Shown here: in pieces, positions 39,488 through 47,544 of the stretch
Numbering within the stretch: the stretch's first letter is position 1
Layout: every line of letters begins with the position of its first letter
Source of the DNA: Symbiodinium natans
Lineage: Eukaryota; Sar; Dinophyceae; Suessiales; Symbiodiniaceae
Assembly (NCBI GenBank): GCA_905221605.1
Contig: CAJNDS010000582.1
Span: 45,985-109,984 of the forward strand
DNA length: 64,000 nucleotides
Reading direction: 5' to 3'
Notes under the pieces: generated by a model
Database searches by the model: none
What the model saw: only the letters and a program-made list of their open reading frames with translations
Told to the model about the DNA's origin: nothing
Translations under genes and position numbers: made by a program

Positions 39488-39569
39488 ACAGCTCAACCTC
39501 CAGGCACAATGCCAGCCGCATCGCCCGTGAGGGGCCCCCTCGCACATGTAGTCCAGCTCCCGGTCGCAG
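39488..39569 (+). CDS. candidate exon
   Basis: Acceptor TTTCGACCCAG and donor CAG|GTTTTT, with CCAAACC repeats upstream and TTTAGGG downstream. The frame reads TAQPPGTMPAASPVRGPLAH. Confidence 0.4.
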
Positions 39570-40082
39570 GTTTTTGGGTTCAGGGTTTAGGGTTTAGGGC
39601 TCAGGGTTTTGGGGTTTAGGGTTTAGGGTTTAGGGTTGAAAGGTCAAGACGGAACCCAAGAGACCCTGAATGAGTTCTGGGCTCCGGGGTCTTGTTTATG
39701 TTTTCTTGTTTTTTGCGGCTCAGATTTTTTCGGGCTCTGGGGTCTGGGTTTGGGGTTTATGGTTTCGGGACAAGGGTGTAGGGAGATTGCAGGTGGTGGT
39801 GTTATGGGGCTTCAGCAGGTAACTCTGCCCCCCTTTCGAGGCTTACGGCTTGAAGCTTTAGGGTTTAGGGTTTAGGATGCAAACCCTTAAACCCCTTAAG
39901 CCCTGAAACCCCATTAAGCCCTGACATCCTACAACCCCTTAAGCCCTGTAACCCAAAACCATACAAACCCTTAAACCCCTGATCCAACCCCTTGTTGAAC
40001 CCCTTAAACCCTAAACCCTATACCCTAAACCCCAAACCCCCTTGAACCCCTTAAACCCCTTAAGCCCTCACTCGCCAACGAG

Positions 40083-40168
40083 GCACCCGTGTGCTGCGTC
40101 CCGCTGACGCCGCATGCGCCCCCACCGCCATCGCGGTCCCTCGGTGCAGGGCCCGCGCGCCCCGAAGG
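40083..40168 (+). CDS. candidate exon
   Basis: Acceptor GCCAACGAG and donor AGG|GTTTAG. Pro-rich frame APVCCVPLTPHAPPPPSRSL. C-rich repeats upstream and a TTTAGGG tract downstream. Confidence 0.36.
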
Positions 40169-40764
40169 GTTTAGGGTTTAGGGTTTAGGGTTTTTCAAAG
40201 CCCCAAGTGCTAGACCCTGAGCCCTTAAACCCCAGACAGGTTCAGGGTGTAGGGTTCAGAGTCTAGCGTTTTGGGTTTAGGGTCATCCTACCGGAAAAGC
40301 TCCCTTTCTCTTGCGGGGTTCGCTAAGGGGGGAGCTAGGGGATTGTGATGCATCCTCAGCTACGCAATACCTTGAGGTTTGGGTTTTGGGGTTTGGGCTG
40401 AGGGCCTTTAAAGGGCTTCTAGGGTGTCTTAAGGGTTTTGGGGGGCCACTTTAGGGTTTGGGGTTTTGGGTTTGGGGGTCATTTTGGGGTTGAGGGTTTA
40501 GGGCTTGGGGCTCGTGATGCTTGCCATCTTGGCCAACATGGCCGCCGGACGAAGATCCCCAAAGCCCCAGTGCCTTAACAGGGGATGGGATTCGGGGGAC
40601 CCTTGGGGATAGAGACACTCTGAATAAGGTCCCTTTTTAAGAGAGCCAGAAGAGGGTTAAGAAGGGTTCCCTTTCAAGGGTCCCCCTTATCCTACCTAGG
40701 ACTTAAAACATATAAGCGCTGAATGTCTCACAGTGGAGAAAGGGTTGGCATGTGCTTTACCCAA

Positions 40765-41034
40765 AACCCTAAACCCTAAACCTAAACCCTGAACCTTAAA
40801 CCCTAAAACCCCAAACCTAAACCCTAAACCCCAAACCCCAAACCCTAAACCTTAGAAAATAACCCCTAAACCCTAAACCCTAAACCCTAAACCCTAAACC
40901 CTAAACCCTAAACCCTAAAACCCTAAAACCCTAAACCCTAAAACCCTAAACCCTAAACCCTAAACCCTAAACCCTAAACCCTAAACCCCAAACCCTAAAC
41001 CCCAAACCCCAAACCCTAAACCCTAAACCCTAAG
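40765..41034. repeat. CCCTAAA array
   Basis: About 270 bp of CCCTAAA with a few 8-bp units (CCCTAAAA). It ends at the island 41045-41121. Confidence 0.96.
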
Positions 41035-41044
41035 GTCCTGGCAG

Positions 41045-41121
41045 CCGGCCAGCGGCGCCGGCGCAGCCCCCGACGCGGCCTCTCCGCAAGTGTGGCCCAG
41101 CAAGGCCCGCCTTCATGGCAG
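41045..41121 (+). CDS. candidate exon
   Basis: Acceptor GTCCTGGCAG and donor CAG|GTTTAG, with perfect heptamer arrays on both sides in the C-then-G polarity. Frame PASGAGAAPDAASPQVWPSK. All frames are open, so the reading frame is uncertain. Confidence 0.42.
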
Positions 41122-41220
41122 GTTTAGGGTTTAGGGTTTAGGGTTTAGGGTTTAGGGTTTAGGGTTTAGGGGTTTAGGGTTTAGGGTTTAGGGTTTAGGG
41201 TTTCGGGTTTCGGGGTTTAG
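41122..41220. repeat. TTTAGGG array
   Basis: Fourteen near-perfect TTTAGGG units from the donor edge of 41045-41121, ending with TTTCGGG variants. Confidence 0.96.
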
Positions 41221-41322
41221 GTTGCGGCTCTCCGAAAGATGATGGCCCCTGAAACCCTCCAAACCACCCTTCAGGGTTTAGGGTTTGGGGTTTGGGGTTT
41301 AGGGTTTGCACAACCCCTCCAG

Positions 41323-41382
41323 CATGGAAGTTCTGCAAGAGCACCCAGGCACGCGATTCAGATATCGGCACCTGCATCTTCG
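41323..41382 (+). CDS. candidate exon, first of a compact pair
   Basis: Acceptor CCCTCCAG and donor TCG|GTAGCT. In phase 0 it reads HGSSARAPRHAIQISAPASS; an ATG at 41324 offers another frame. A 35-bp intron would separate it from 41418. Antisense open frames overlap here, so strand is not certain. Confidence 0.32.
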
Positions 41383-41417
41383 GTAGCTCACTGCTGTTGA
41401 AAGGCTAAATTGCACAG

Positions 41418-41503
41418 GCGTTCCAAAGACTGGCCAGCCTCTACCGGCTGATCGGGGAAGACTATCTCTTGGCAGCGCATCCAAAAGAGTGATGGAAGGG
41501 TAG
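41418..41503 (+). CDS. candidate terminal exon
   Basis: Acceptor ATTGCACAG. In phase 0 it reads AFQRLASLYRLIGEDYLLAA and stops at TGA (41490-41492). In phase 1 it reads VPKTGQPLPADRGRLSLGSA and stops at TAG (41501-41503). The sequence from 41504 to 41880 is unique and shows no further feature. Confidence 0.33.
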
Positions 41504-42051
41504 TCAAGCCTAGGTTGCAAAGACGCTGAGAAGGGTGTGAGGAGTCGATCGACTTCGCACATTGTTCTGAAACATTATTGTCATGCAAGGCACCATACTT
41601 TTCAATCTCGGCAGCAAGGACGATGTTCATCGAAGCTACATCCATGGTAGCGGCTAGAAACGGTCTATGAGCACAGTTCCTGAAAGAAAAAAGCTGCGTG
41701 GCAGCTAAATTTGAGCAGAAGGCTGTGCCCTAACAAAGCGTAACTCGCAAAGCAGGGTGCAGACTGGGGCGGGTCGCACCGGTGAATGCAGCGCAGCCAT
41801 CAGGACATCAAAACAGCATCCATTGAGCCATTGAAAGGCTGTATGAATATCAAAAAAGTGACATTTGGGGGGCAGCCCTGAGACCCTCAGCCCTGAGCCC
41901 GATACCCCAAGCCCGAAACCTTAACCCTCGCCCTAAACCCTAAACCCTAAATCCCAAGCCCTAAGCCCTAGAACCTAAGCCCTAGAACCTAAGCCCTAGA
42001 ACCTAAGCCCTAGAACCTGAGCCACTGTCCCCGGCGTTTACCCAACATCAG

Positions 42052-42121
42052 CAAAGAAAGGCGCAGCAGGAGCAGATCGCCAGGCTCACCCGCCAGGCAG
42101 GGCATCGGGGGAGCCTGTTTG
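42052..42121 (+). CDS. candidate exon
   Basis: Acceptor CCAACATCAG and donor TTG|GTGTCT. The frame reads QRKAQQEQIARLTRQAGHRG, a Gln/Arg-rich helix. It lies just upstream of the copia insertion. Confidence 0.42.
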
Positions 42122-42148
42122 GTGTCTAGGGGGGTCTAGGGTTTAGGG

Positions 42149-42357
42149 TACGGGGGGCAACCGAAGGAGGACAGGGAACAAAACAGTCAACCCCAACAGA
42201 GCCCTTGATCCCCTGGACCAACCAACACCAAACCAACCCACACTTCTTTCTTCAGGGCGCATGCCCAAGTTCTTGAGCCATAAATTTGTACCGGGTACAT
42301 TGACCCCTTCACCTTCCAATATCAACTCCTTTCTACAATACCAACTGCAGCTCCGCA
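42149..42357 (-). repeat. copia 3' LTR
   Basis: 209 bp, matching 49800-50009 except for a one-base deletion (AGAGCCC versus AGAAGCCC) and one A/G change. On the - strand the LTR begins TGCGGAGC and ends CCCCCCGTA. Confidence 0.95.
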
Positions 42358-42367
42358 CTCCCCCTGT
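42358..42367 (-). promoter_or_regulatory. copia polypurine tract
   Basis: On the - strand ACAGGGGGAG lies immediately before the 3' LTR. This is the expected plus-strand DNA priming site. Confidence 0.7.
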
Positions 42368-42542
42368 CCTAGGATTTCCTAGGACACATTGGAGGTGCAG
42401 ACCTTTGGCCAAAAACCGCCATTTAGGCAGCAGCCAGCTGCTTGAAATGCACATTATGGTTTTACGTCATCCAGGACGAACCTTCAGCTCATTGGCCGAA
42501 TCCCTTACCATTGAGGATTTCTTCACCTCGCACTTGAAAAAT

Positions 42543-43703
42543 TCACGTTCCAGCGGCCCGTTCCTCACCAAGGAACTCAGCATTCACCACCCAGCCGTCC
42601 TTGAGGCAATGCTTACAAAGCGTCTTAGCCCTGGGTTGTGAATATCGCAGAACATCACAGTCACTGCTTGCGTGCATACAGTTCCCACCCACTGTTGTAT
42701 ACAAAGTGGCACTCGCAGGAATAACCACCACTTTCTTAACCCACAGCCTCTTATACAGCTGCCGAAAGAGGCGCCATGCCAACTCCCAGAGTATAATTGC
42801 TGCCACCAAATACGCAACAAGGTCTGAATTGTTGATAAGCATTTCAATACCTTGAGCCAGAACCATAACCGTAGATGTGTTGGCGACCTTGCACACCCCT
42901 TCTTCTGAGCAAAAGAAACCAGCATTTGACACTTCTTCTCCACCAGTTGCCATCCCTTGCAGAGATGCAGCCACCATCATGACCGCCATTGCAAGCGAGG
43001 CCCTCTTCAAGTCAGTCCCTTGTACCAACAGTCGGAGACCCCAAAGTGCCTTTTGCTTTGCACACACCTGTCCACTCATCAATTTGGTCAACAGGTCAGC
43101 GATCATATACTCACCGCGAAGGTGCGCGATCACCATATAACCACGGTCTACCAGAGACCTGACACCGGCTGCTCGAATTCTCAGGTGTCTTGTCCTCCAG
43201 CTTCCAGCCGGATATTGAATGATTGAGCATGTCGAAACCGAATCTGTATACAGCACTTTTTGCAGCGATTCTTCACCTGTTCCAACCAAAGCGGCAATTA
43301 TAGGGGTGCACGACTGAATCATCGTTGCTCCCTCTATGGACGCGTGTAATTCAGCTTCAGCAGTACTTAAAGCCACTGTTGATTGTCTCTGTGTTGCCCA
43401 CATCACTGGGCAATCACCCCAAACCACCACCGCTCCTGAGTGGCTCTTTTCGTTTTCACCTGCTGCAAAGCTAGCATCCGCGTAGGACTCAACCACCTTG
43501 ACGCCTCGCCCATAACGCAACACCTCATTCCTTTCTTTTTCGCATGTTGCGATTGCTCCGAACGTCAGGCCTAACGTTGGAGTTGCAGCAAGGTATCGAA
43601 ATACCTCCTCAGCCTTTTTAACCACAAATCGCGGCCTTCGGGATGTCCACAAAGACAACTGGCTTGTGCAGAAAGCCAAATCAGGTCGAGTTTTGATTGC
43701 CAC
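42543..43703 (-). CDS. copia RNase H with membrane-like C-terminal extension
   Basis: Begins within the TRPDLAF block that normally links RT to RNase H, then RNase H: YADASFA, the Glu of ALSTAEAELHA, YTDSVS and the HLR...ADLLTK end. After the usual copia end near ADLLTKLMSG it continues for about 180 residues with at least two hydrophobic segments (LAMAVMMVAASLQG and VAYLVAAIILWELA) and a Cys/His-containing tail (CKHCLKDGWVV). Such a tail is not part of the standard copia pol; its role is unknown, perhaps membrane attachment or an envelope-like function. The upstream edge is a deletion junction with the RT frame. Confidence 0.85.
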   Translation of the reverse strand: MAIKTRPDLAFCTSQLSLWTSRRPRFVVKKAEEVFRYLAATPTLGLTFGAIATCEKERNEVLRYGRGVKVVESYADASFAAGENEKSHSGAVVVWGDCPVMWATQRQSTVALSTAEAELHASIEGATMIQSCTPIIAALVGTGEESLQKVLYTDSVSTCSIIQYPAGSWRTRHLRIRAAGVRSLVDRGYMVIAHLRGEYMIADLLTKLMSGQVCAKQKALWGLRLLVQGTDLKRASLAMAVMMVAASLQGMATGGEEVSNAGFFCSEEGVCKVANTSTVMVLAQGIEMLINNSDLVAYLVAAIILWELAWRLFRQLYKRLWVKKVVVIPASATLYTTVGGNCMHASSDCDVLRYSQPRAKTLCKHCLKDGWVVNAEFLGEERAAGT

Positions 43704-43717
43704 CCAGAGGAACTCCC

Positions 43718-45355
43718 CTACGGATACCCTCTTCGGTTCAGCAAATCTCTCACGAAGTCCTCCTGGTTGAGAAAGAAGCTGCCATTTCGATACCAGATTT
43801 GGACACCCAAAAACTTCAGGAATCCATCACCACAGCCTGGACCACAGAACTCGGGTTCAGAAGTTTTCCACTCCTTCCTGATCTGTTCCAAGGCTTCCCG
43901 GAGCACTGTCATAGTCCCAGCCATCAAAAAATCATCCACGTAAAGACCCATTGTCCCTACCAACTTGCTTGCACCTTCCGGCTTCTCTTCCACCATAATA
44001 AGGAACAGACTTGGGTCTGCATTGGACCTCTGAAAGCTCATTGCTTGTCCATCCTTTGACACCCAAGACATACCTTGAAGACGTTGGTCTCGCCACTCCA
44101 CCCATGCTGCAGGACTTTCGGCCAAACCGTACAAGGCCTTTCTCACAATCCACCGCTCCTCCTTTGTGCAAAGACCCAATTTCACCGCCGCCCTTGGGGG
44201 CTGCACCACCACCAGACGCCCTTCTCTTTGCGCCCTATTCATCGGCGCCGTCAGAAAAGCTTTGGAAATGTCTAAGCCAGCGATGATCCACACCATATAT
44301 GCTGCGTGCCTCACTTGACACCTGAATGTAGTTGAATCTAAACCAGGAGCGTACAGCGAGTGACGACTGAGGGACCTCGGCCCTTCATATTCTGTAGCTG
44401 CCGTTGACGAAATAAAGTTCCCACATGCACAGATACGGGCACGTCGCCTCCCTGTCCCTTGCTTCCGGGTAAACACCACCAGACTGGGAACGTACTCAAT
44501 CACCGGTGCATTAGGCTCTTCCGCCAATTTGTCCAGCTTTTCTTGAGTTGTTGGTTCCACCACCTCCAACTCTTTCACCAAAGACGTCACCTCGTCCGAC
44601 AATGATTCCCTCCACTTTTCCAGCTCTTGCATGGCTTCTTGTGTAGGGATTGTTTTTGTTTGCAGGAACTCAACCTCCTCTGCTGCCTCAAGCGCGGTAT
44701 TTTCTTGTACCATTTGCTGAACTTGAGCTGCTTTGACCAAAAACTTCGAGAGCTGTTCCTCAGCCCTTTTTGCTTTAACCAGCCATTCTCTAGTCTCTGA
44801 TCCTTTTTCCTCATTCGACTCATTGGCCGATCCATGGAACTCGTCCAAAATGCAACATTCCTGTTCAGCAATTAGGCGTCGAATACTCAAATGCTCCTCT
44901 AGAGCCCATTGATGCGCTTCGAACACAGCGTAGTCGACTTCCTCTGCAAGGTCGTCCAGCGAGGTCTCTTTCAACGTCATTTTTAACCACTTCCTTTTTT
45001 CACCTTCTTCAGCTTGTGGTTCCGGAAGAGGAAACTTGCATTGGAGAAGATAGCACCTATCCTTGTAGCTCAAACGCTCCATAAAAACAGGTGTGTACCC
45101 TGTCAAGGATACCCTGTTCCCTTTCCAAGGCATAGGACCATGCAGTTTTCTCGGAAAGAACGACATGAAGTTCCAGTGGATATCGACCAATTTTCCGGGC
45201 AAGACTTTCTTCCCATAGGATTGCTCCACCACTTCAGCTCCTTCCTCTAAAACCTTTTCATCCTCAACCCACAGCTGACCATCTTTATAGTCACCAAAGC
45301 CACACGCATAATTGCAGCAATGCTTTTCATTGTGACTATCCCTATGCAATGACAC
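43718..45355 (-). CDS. copia reverse transcriptase
   Basis: The N-terminal half carries the WKGNRVSLTGYTP block and a coiled-coil-like Glu/Lys-rich linker (about residues 100-290). RT follows: RKQGTGRRRARICACGN, LDISKAFLTAPM (motif A Asp), RKALYGLAESPAAW, and YVDDFLMAG (motif C). It ends at GYP followed by TAG; the RNase H frame resumes with VGEFLWVAIKTRPD, so the segment normally between these blocks is missing. It overlaps the integrase frame by a few bases at 45342-45355. It would act in virus-like particles to copy the element RNA. Confidence 0.9.
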   Translation of the reverse strand: MSLHRDSHNEKHCCNYACGFGDYKDGQLWVEDEKVLEEGAEVVEQSYGKKVLPGKLVDIHWNFMSFFPRKLHGPMPWKGNRVSLTGYTPVFMERLSYKDRCYLLQCKFPLPEPQAEEGEKRKWLKMTLKETSLDDLAEEVDYAVFEAHQWALEEHLSIRRLIAEQECCILDEFHGSANESNEEKGSETREWLVKAKRAEEQLSKFLVKAAQVQQMVQENTALEAAEEVEFLQTKTIPTQEAMQELEKWRESLSDEVTSLVKELEVVEPTTQEKLDKLAEEPNAPVIEYVPSLVVFTRKQGTGRRRARICACGNFISSTAATEYEGPRSLSRHSLYAPGLDSTTFRCQVRHAAYMVWIIAGLDISKAFLTAPMNRAQREGRLVVVQPPRAAVKLGLCTKEERWIVRKALYGLAESPAAWVEWRDQRLQGMSWVSKDGQAMSFQRSNADPSLFLIMVEEKPEGASKLVGTMGLYVDDFLMAGTMTVLREALEQIRKEWKTSEPEFCGPGCGDGFLKFLGVQIWYRNGSFFLNQEDFVRDLLNRRGYP

Positions 45356-46694
45356 TGGAGCATTGCACGAGATCTGAAGACCAGAAAATAGAAAATTTGG
45401 CTTCAGGATTGTGGTGTCTCACGAATGATGCTAAATAACGACATAGCCATGGCCTTCGATGAGTCTCTTTTGTAATACCACACACTCCGCCATGAGTATA
45501 GTGGCCCAGCACCAGAGCTCGCGTACTTGTGCACCAATTGTTGATACCACCTCTTCGATTCACCCTCTTTGGGTATACAATCCCTTCCAAAAGCTCCTCA
45601 CAGTCCACGTAATCATACATAGACCTTTCATACATTGACTTGGCTTTTTGCTCTTCTTTTTCCAACTGTGTTCCATCCTCAGCAGTCTCACTTTTGCAGA
45701 CCAAATAAGCATTTTCATGAGGAGAACAGCAAGTCGGCCAATACTCATCACCAGGAACATTGTCCTCAACATCTGCATTTTCTTCCAGCTCCCCCAGACC
45801 CTGCATGTCATCCTCGAAAATTTCTAAGGGCGGACTCTCCCCCCGCTTGCGAAGCAAGCGCAAGGAGCCCACATGACCACGCAGTGAAGAGGCCGGGCTT
45901 TTCTCCATCAACCGATGGCGAACTGGAGGATCGCGAGGCGGAGGTAAAGGAGGACCTTCCTCATCAGCGAACCGAAGCGCCGGTTTTTTCCCCTTGAGAC
46001 GATGCTCTGGAGGAGAAGGCTCCTGTTCTTCTACCACCCCTTCCAGCTCCAATTCAGGCGGTTCCTTTATATTGGAAAAAATCGTAGTGCAGGGAAATAA
46101 CACCAGTTCATCCGGATCTTTTGCAGTCCCTTGAGCTTCCACCCAATAACCACCAGGTAGGTCATCGCATGGACCCAAAAGAAGCGCGGGCTGCGTACGA
46201 TCGACCCATTGCCGACCTTTCTTTGTTCCATCCGGACCCAGCAACTCCCACGGACGACGTTTGACTTGAATTTGAGCACCAAAGGGAAGCAATGCTTTCG
46301 GTTTCAACCCCAACTCCCTTTCAGCTTTCTGCCACCGTAACATTGACCAATGGCGAGCAGCCAGTGCCCAGTACGCCGGCCCGAGTCGCGCCTCCTTTAA
46401 GAGCGACCTGACACCACGTTTGAATAAACCCACACATGCTTCAGCGCGCCCATTTGTTTGCGGAACTCCAGGATCACCAGTGGTCCTATATATCAGACGA
46501 GTTTCACAAAAGGACCGGAAGCGTGCATTGACAAACTCCCCCGCTCGATCTGAGTGGATCCGCAACACCGGATACCCATGTCTCTGCAAGCGCACCATCA
46601 TTCTTTGAACCGCCGACAAAACAGTTGTTTGCTGTTTGTCCACAATCGGCTCCACCATAACGAAGTTGATCATACGGACAGGTTTCCCGAACAC
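45342..46694 (-). CDS. copia integrase
   Basis: Integrase core: RIHSDRAGEFVNARF supplies the second Asp and VPQTNGRAEACVG the Glu of the DD35E triad. The first Asp and the HHCC zinc region are not visible in this frame; the upstream frame shifts near 46694. A Pro/Glu-rich spacer follows (residues ~230-330). The last ~40 residues are probably out of the true frame. Function is insertion of the cDNA; this copy created the TAGGG duplication. Confidence 0.85.
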   Translation of the reverse strand: MFGKPVRMINFVMVEPIVDKQQTTVLSAVQRMMVRLQRHGYPVLRIHSDRAGEFVNARFRSFCETRLIYRTTGDPGVPQTNGRAEACVGLFKRGVRSLLKEARLGPAYWALAARHWSMLRWQKAERELGLKPKALLPFGAQIQVKRRPWELLGPDGTKKGRQWVDRTQPALLLGPCDDLPGGYWVEAQGTAKDPDELVLFPCTTIFSNIKEPPELELEGVVEEQEPSPPEHRLKGKKPALRFADEEGPPLPPPRDPPVRHRLMEKSPASSLRGHVGSLRLLRKRGESPPLEIFEDDMQGLGELEENADVEDNVPGDEYWPTCCSPHENAYLVCKSETAEDGTQLEKEEQKAKSMYERSMYDYVDCEELLEGIVYPKRVNRRGGINNWCTSTRALVLGHYTHGGVCGITKETHRRPWLCRYLASFVRHHNPEAKFSIFWSSDLVQCSSVIA

Positions 46695-47544
46695 TCATTG
46701 GTGTCAGAAACCCTGGCCACATGTAGAACGCATACTCCTCGGCCTTCTCCCTGCTTCGGCAACAACGTGGCGTCCGACGAACCGACTCCACAGTCCGCCC
46801 TTCCATTCCTCCATTGAGAATGGGACCAAGACGCACGCTGCCTTTCAGCATGCAAAACCATTTTTTCAGCTGTTTTGTAATCCATAACCAAACAGCCATG
46901 TTCAAACCACATTGGTCCAGCGAAGATTTTGCACTCACGTGACACATCCCATTGATCACGGTGAGGTTCGCCCCAAACTCCAAAATCAACCAGAGAGGGA
47001 TAATCAGGGGCCCATTGTCTTCCCTAATCAACGTCCCTTTCTCTGTAATCCTCATTGTCACACCACCAAGCGCGCTTTGCACCATAACAGTAGTGTCGGG
47101 TAAACATTCCCATGGAAAAAGCGTCCGCGCAAGATGCGTAGCAGCTGTATCCACCAACGCCACTCTCCCTTCCTGCTGAAACAACCCAGAGCCACATAAC
47201 ATTCGAACACTGGGATCCCCGCTTGATGCTGACTGTGCTGATGACAGCTTCATAGATTTCAGCACTTCCAACGCTTCAGCAAGGACCTGATTGGGTGTTG
47301 ATGGTGATGAGGGACTTGCAGAACCTTTATCCAATCCCGCATTAGCCGTCTCATCTCCCCCTTCAGCTACCTCTGCCTTTTTGGCATTTCCCCATTTCGC
47401 ACCTTTGCCGCCCTTTCCCCCTTTGGGAGAATTCCCTTTAGATCTACTCCTCTCAGGATTTGAGTCCACATTGGAACTTGCACCATCCTTATATGGACAT
47501 TGCGGCTGCAGATGGCCAACGGCCCCACACTCAAAACATCTTCC
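46504..47544 (-). CDS. copia zinc knuckle and protease region
   Basis: Directly after the Gag TGA, in the same frame, the sequence reads GRCFECGAVGHLQPQC, a CX2CX4HX4C zinc knuckle. A Lys/Gly-rich segment follows, then a protease-like block GRVALVDTAATHLARTL, with DTA in place of the more common DSG/DTG. The frame loses similarity to pol after about 46740. Because the knuckle sits behind the stop, either UGA is read through or one base change (for example CGA to TGA) truncated Gag in this copy. Confidence 0.7.
   Translation of the reverse strand, partial: GRCFECGAVGHLQPQCPYKDGASSNVDSNPERSRSKGNSPKGGKGGKGAKWGNAKKAEVAEGGDETANAGLDKGSASPSSPSTPNQVLAEALEVLKSMKLSSAQSASSGDPSVRMLCGSGLFQQEGRVALVDTAATHLARTLFPWECLPDTTVMVQSALGGVTMRITEKGTLIREDNGPLIIPLWLILEFGANLTVINGMCHVSAKSSLDQCGLNMAVWLWITKQLKKWFCMLKGSVRLGPILNGGMEGRTVESVRRTPRCCRSREKAEEYAFYMWPGFLTPMSVRETCPYDQLRYGGADCGQTANNCFVGGSKNDGALAETWVSGVADPLRSSGGVCQCTLPVLL

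Noticed and set aside
46733-47450. TACTCCTC in the copia element (46733 and 47443)
   Set aside because: Only two copies, antisense to the element, arising in GAGGAGTA runs encoded by Glu/Arg codons. There is no spacing pattern, so I do not count copia as tagged.
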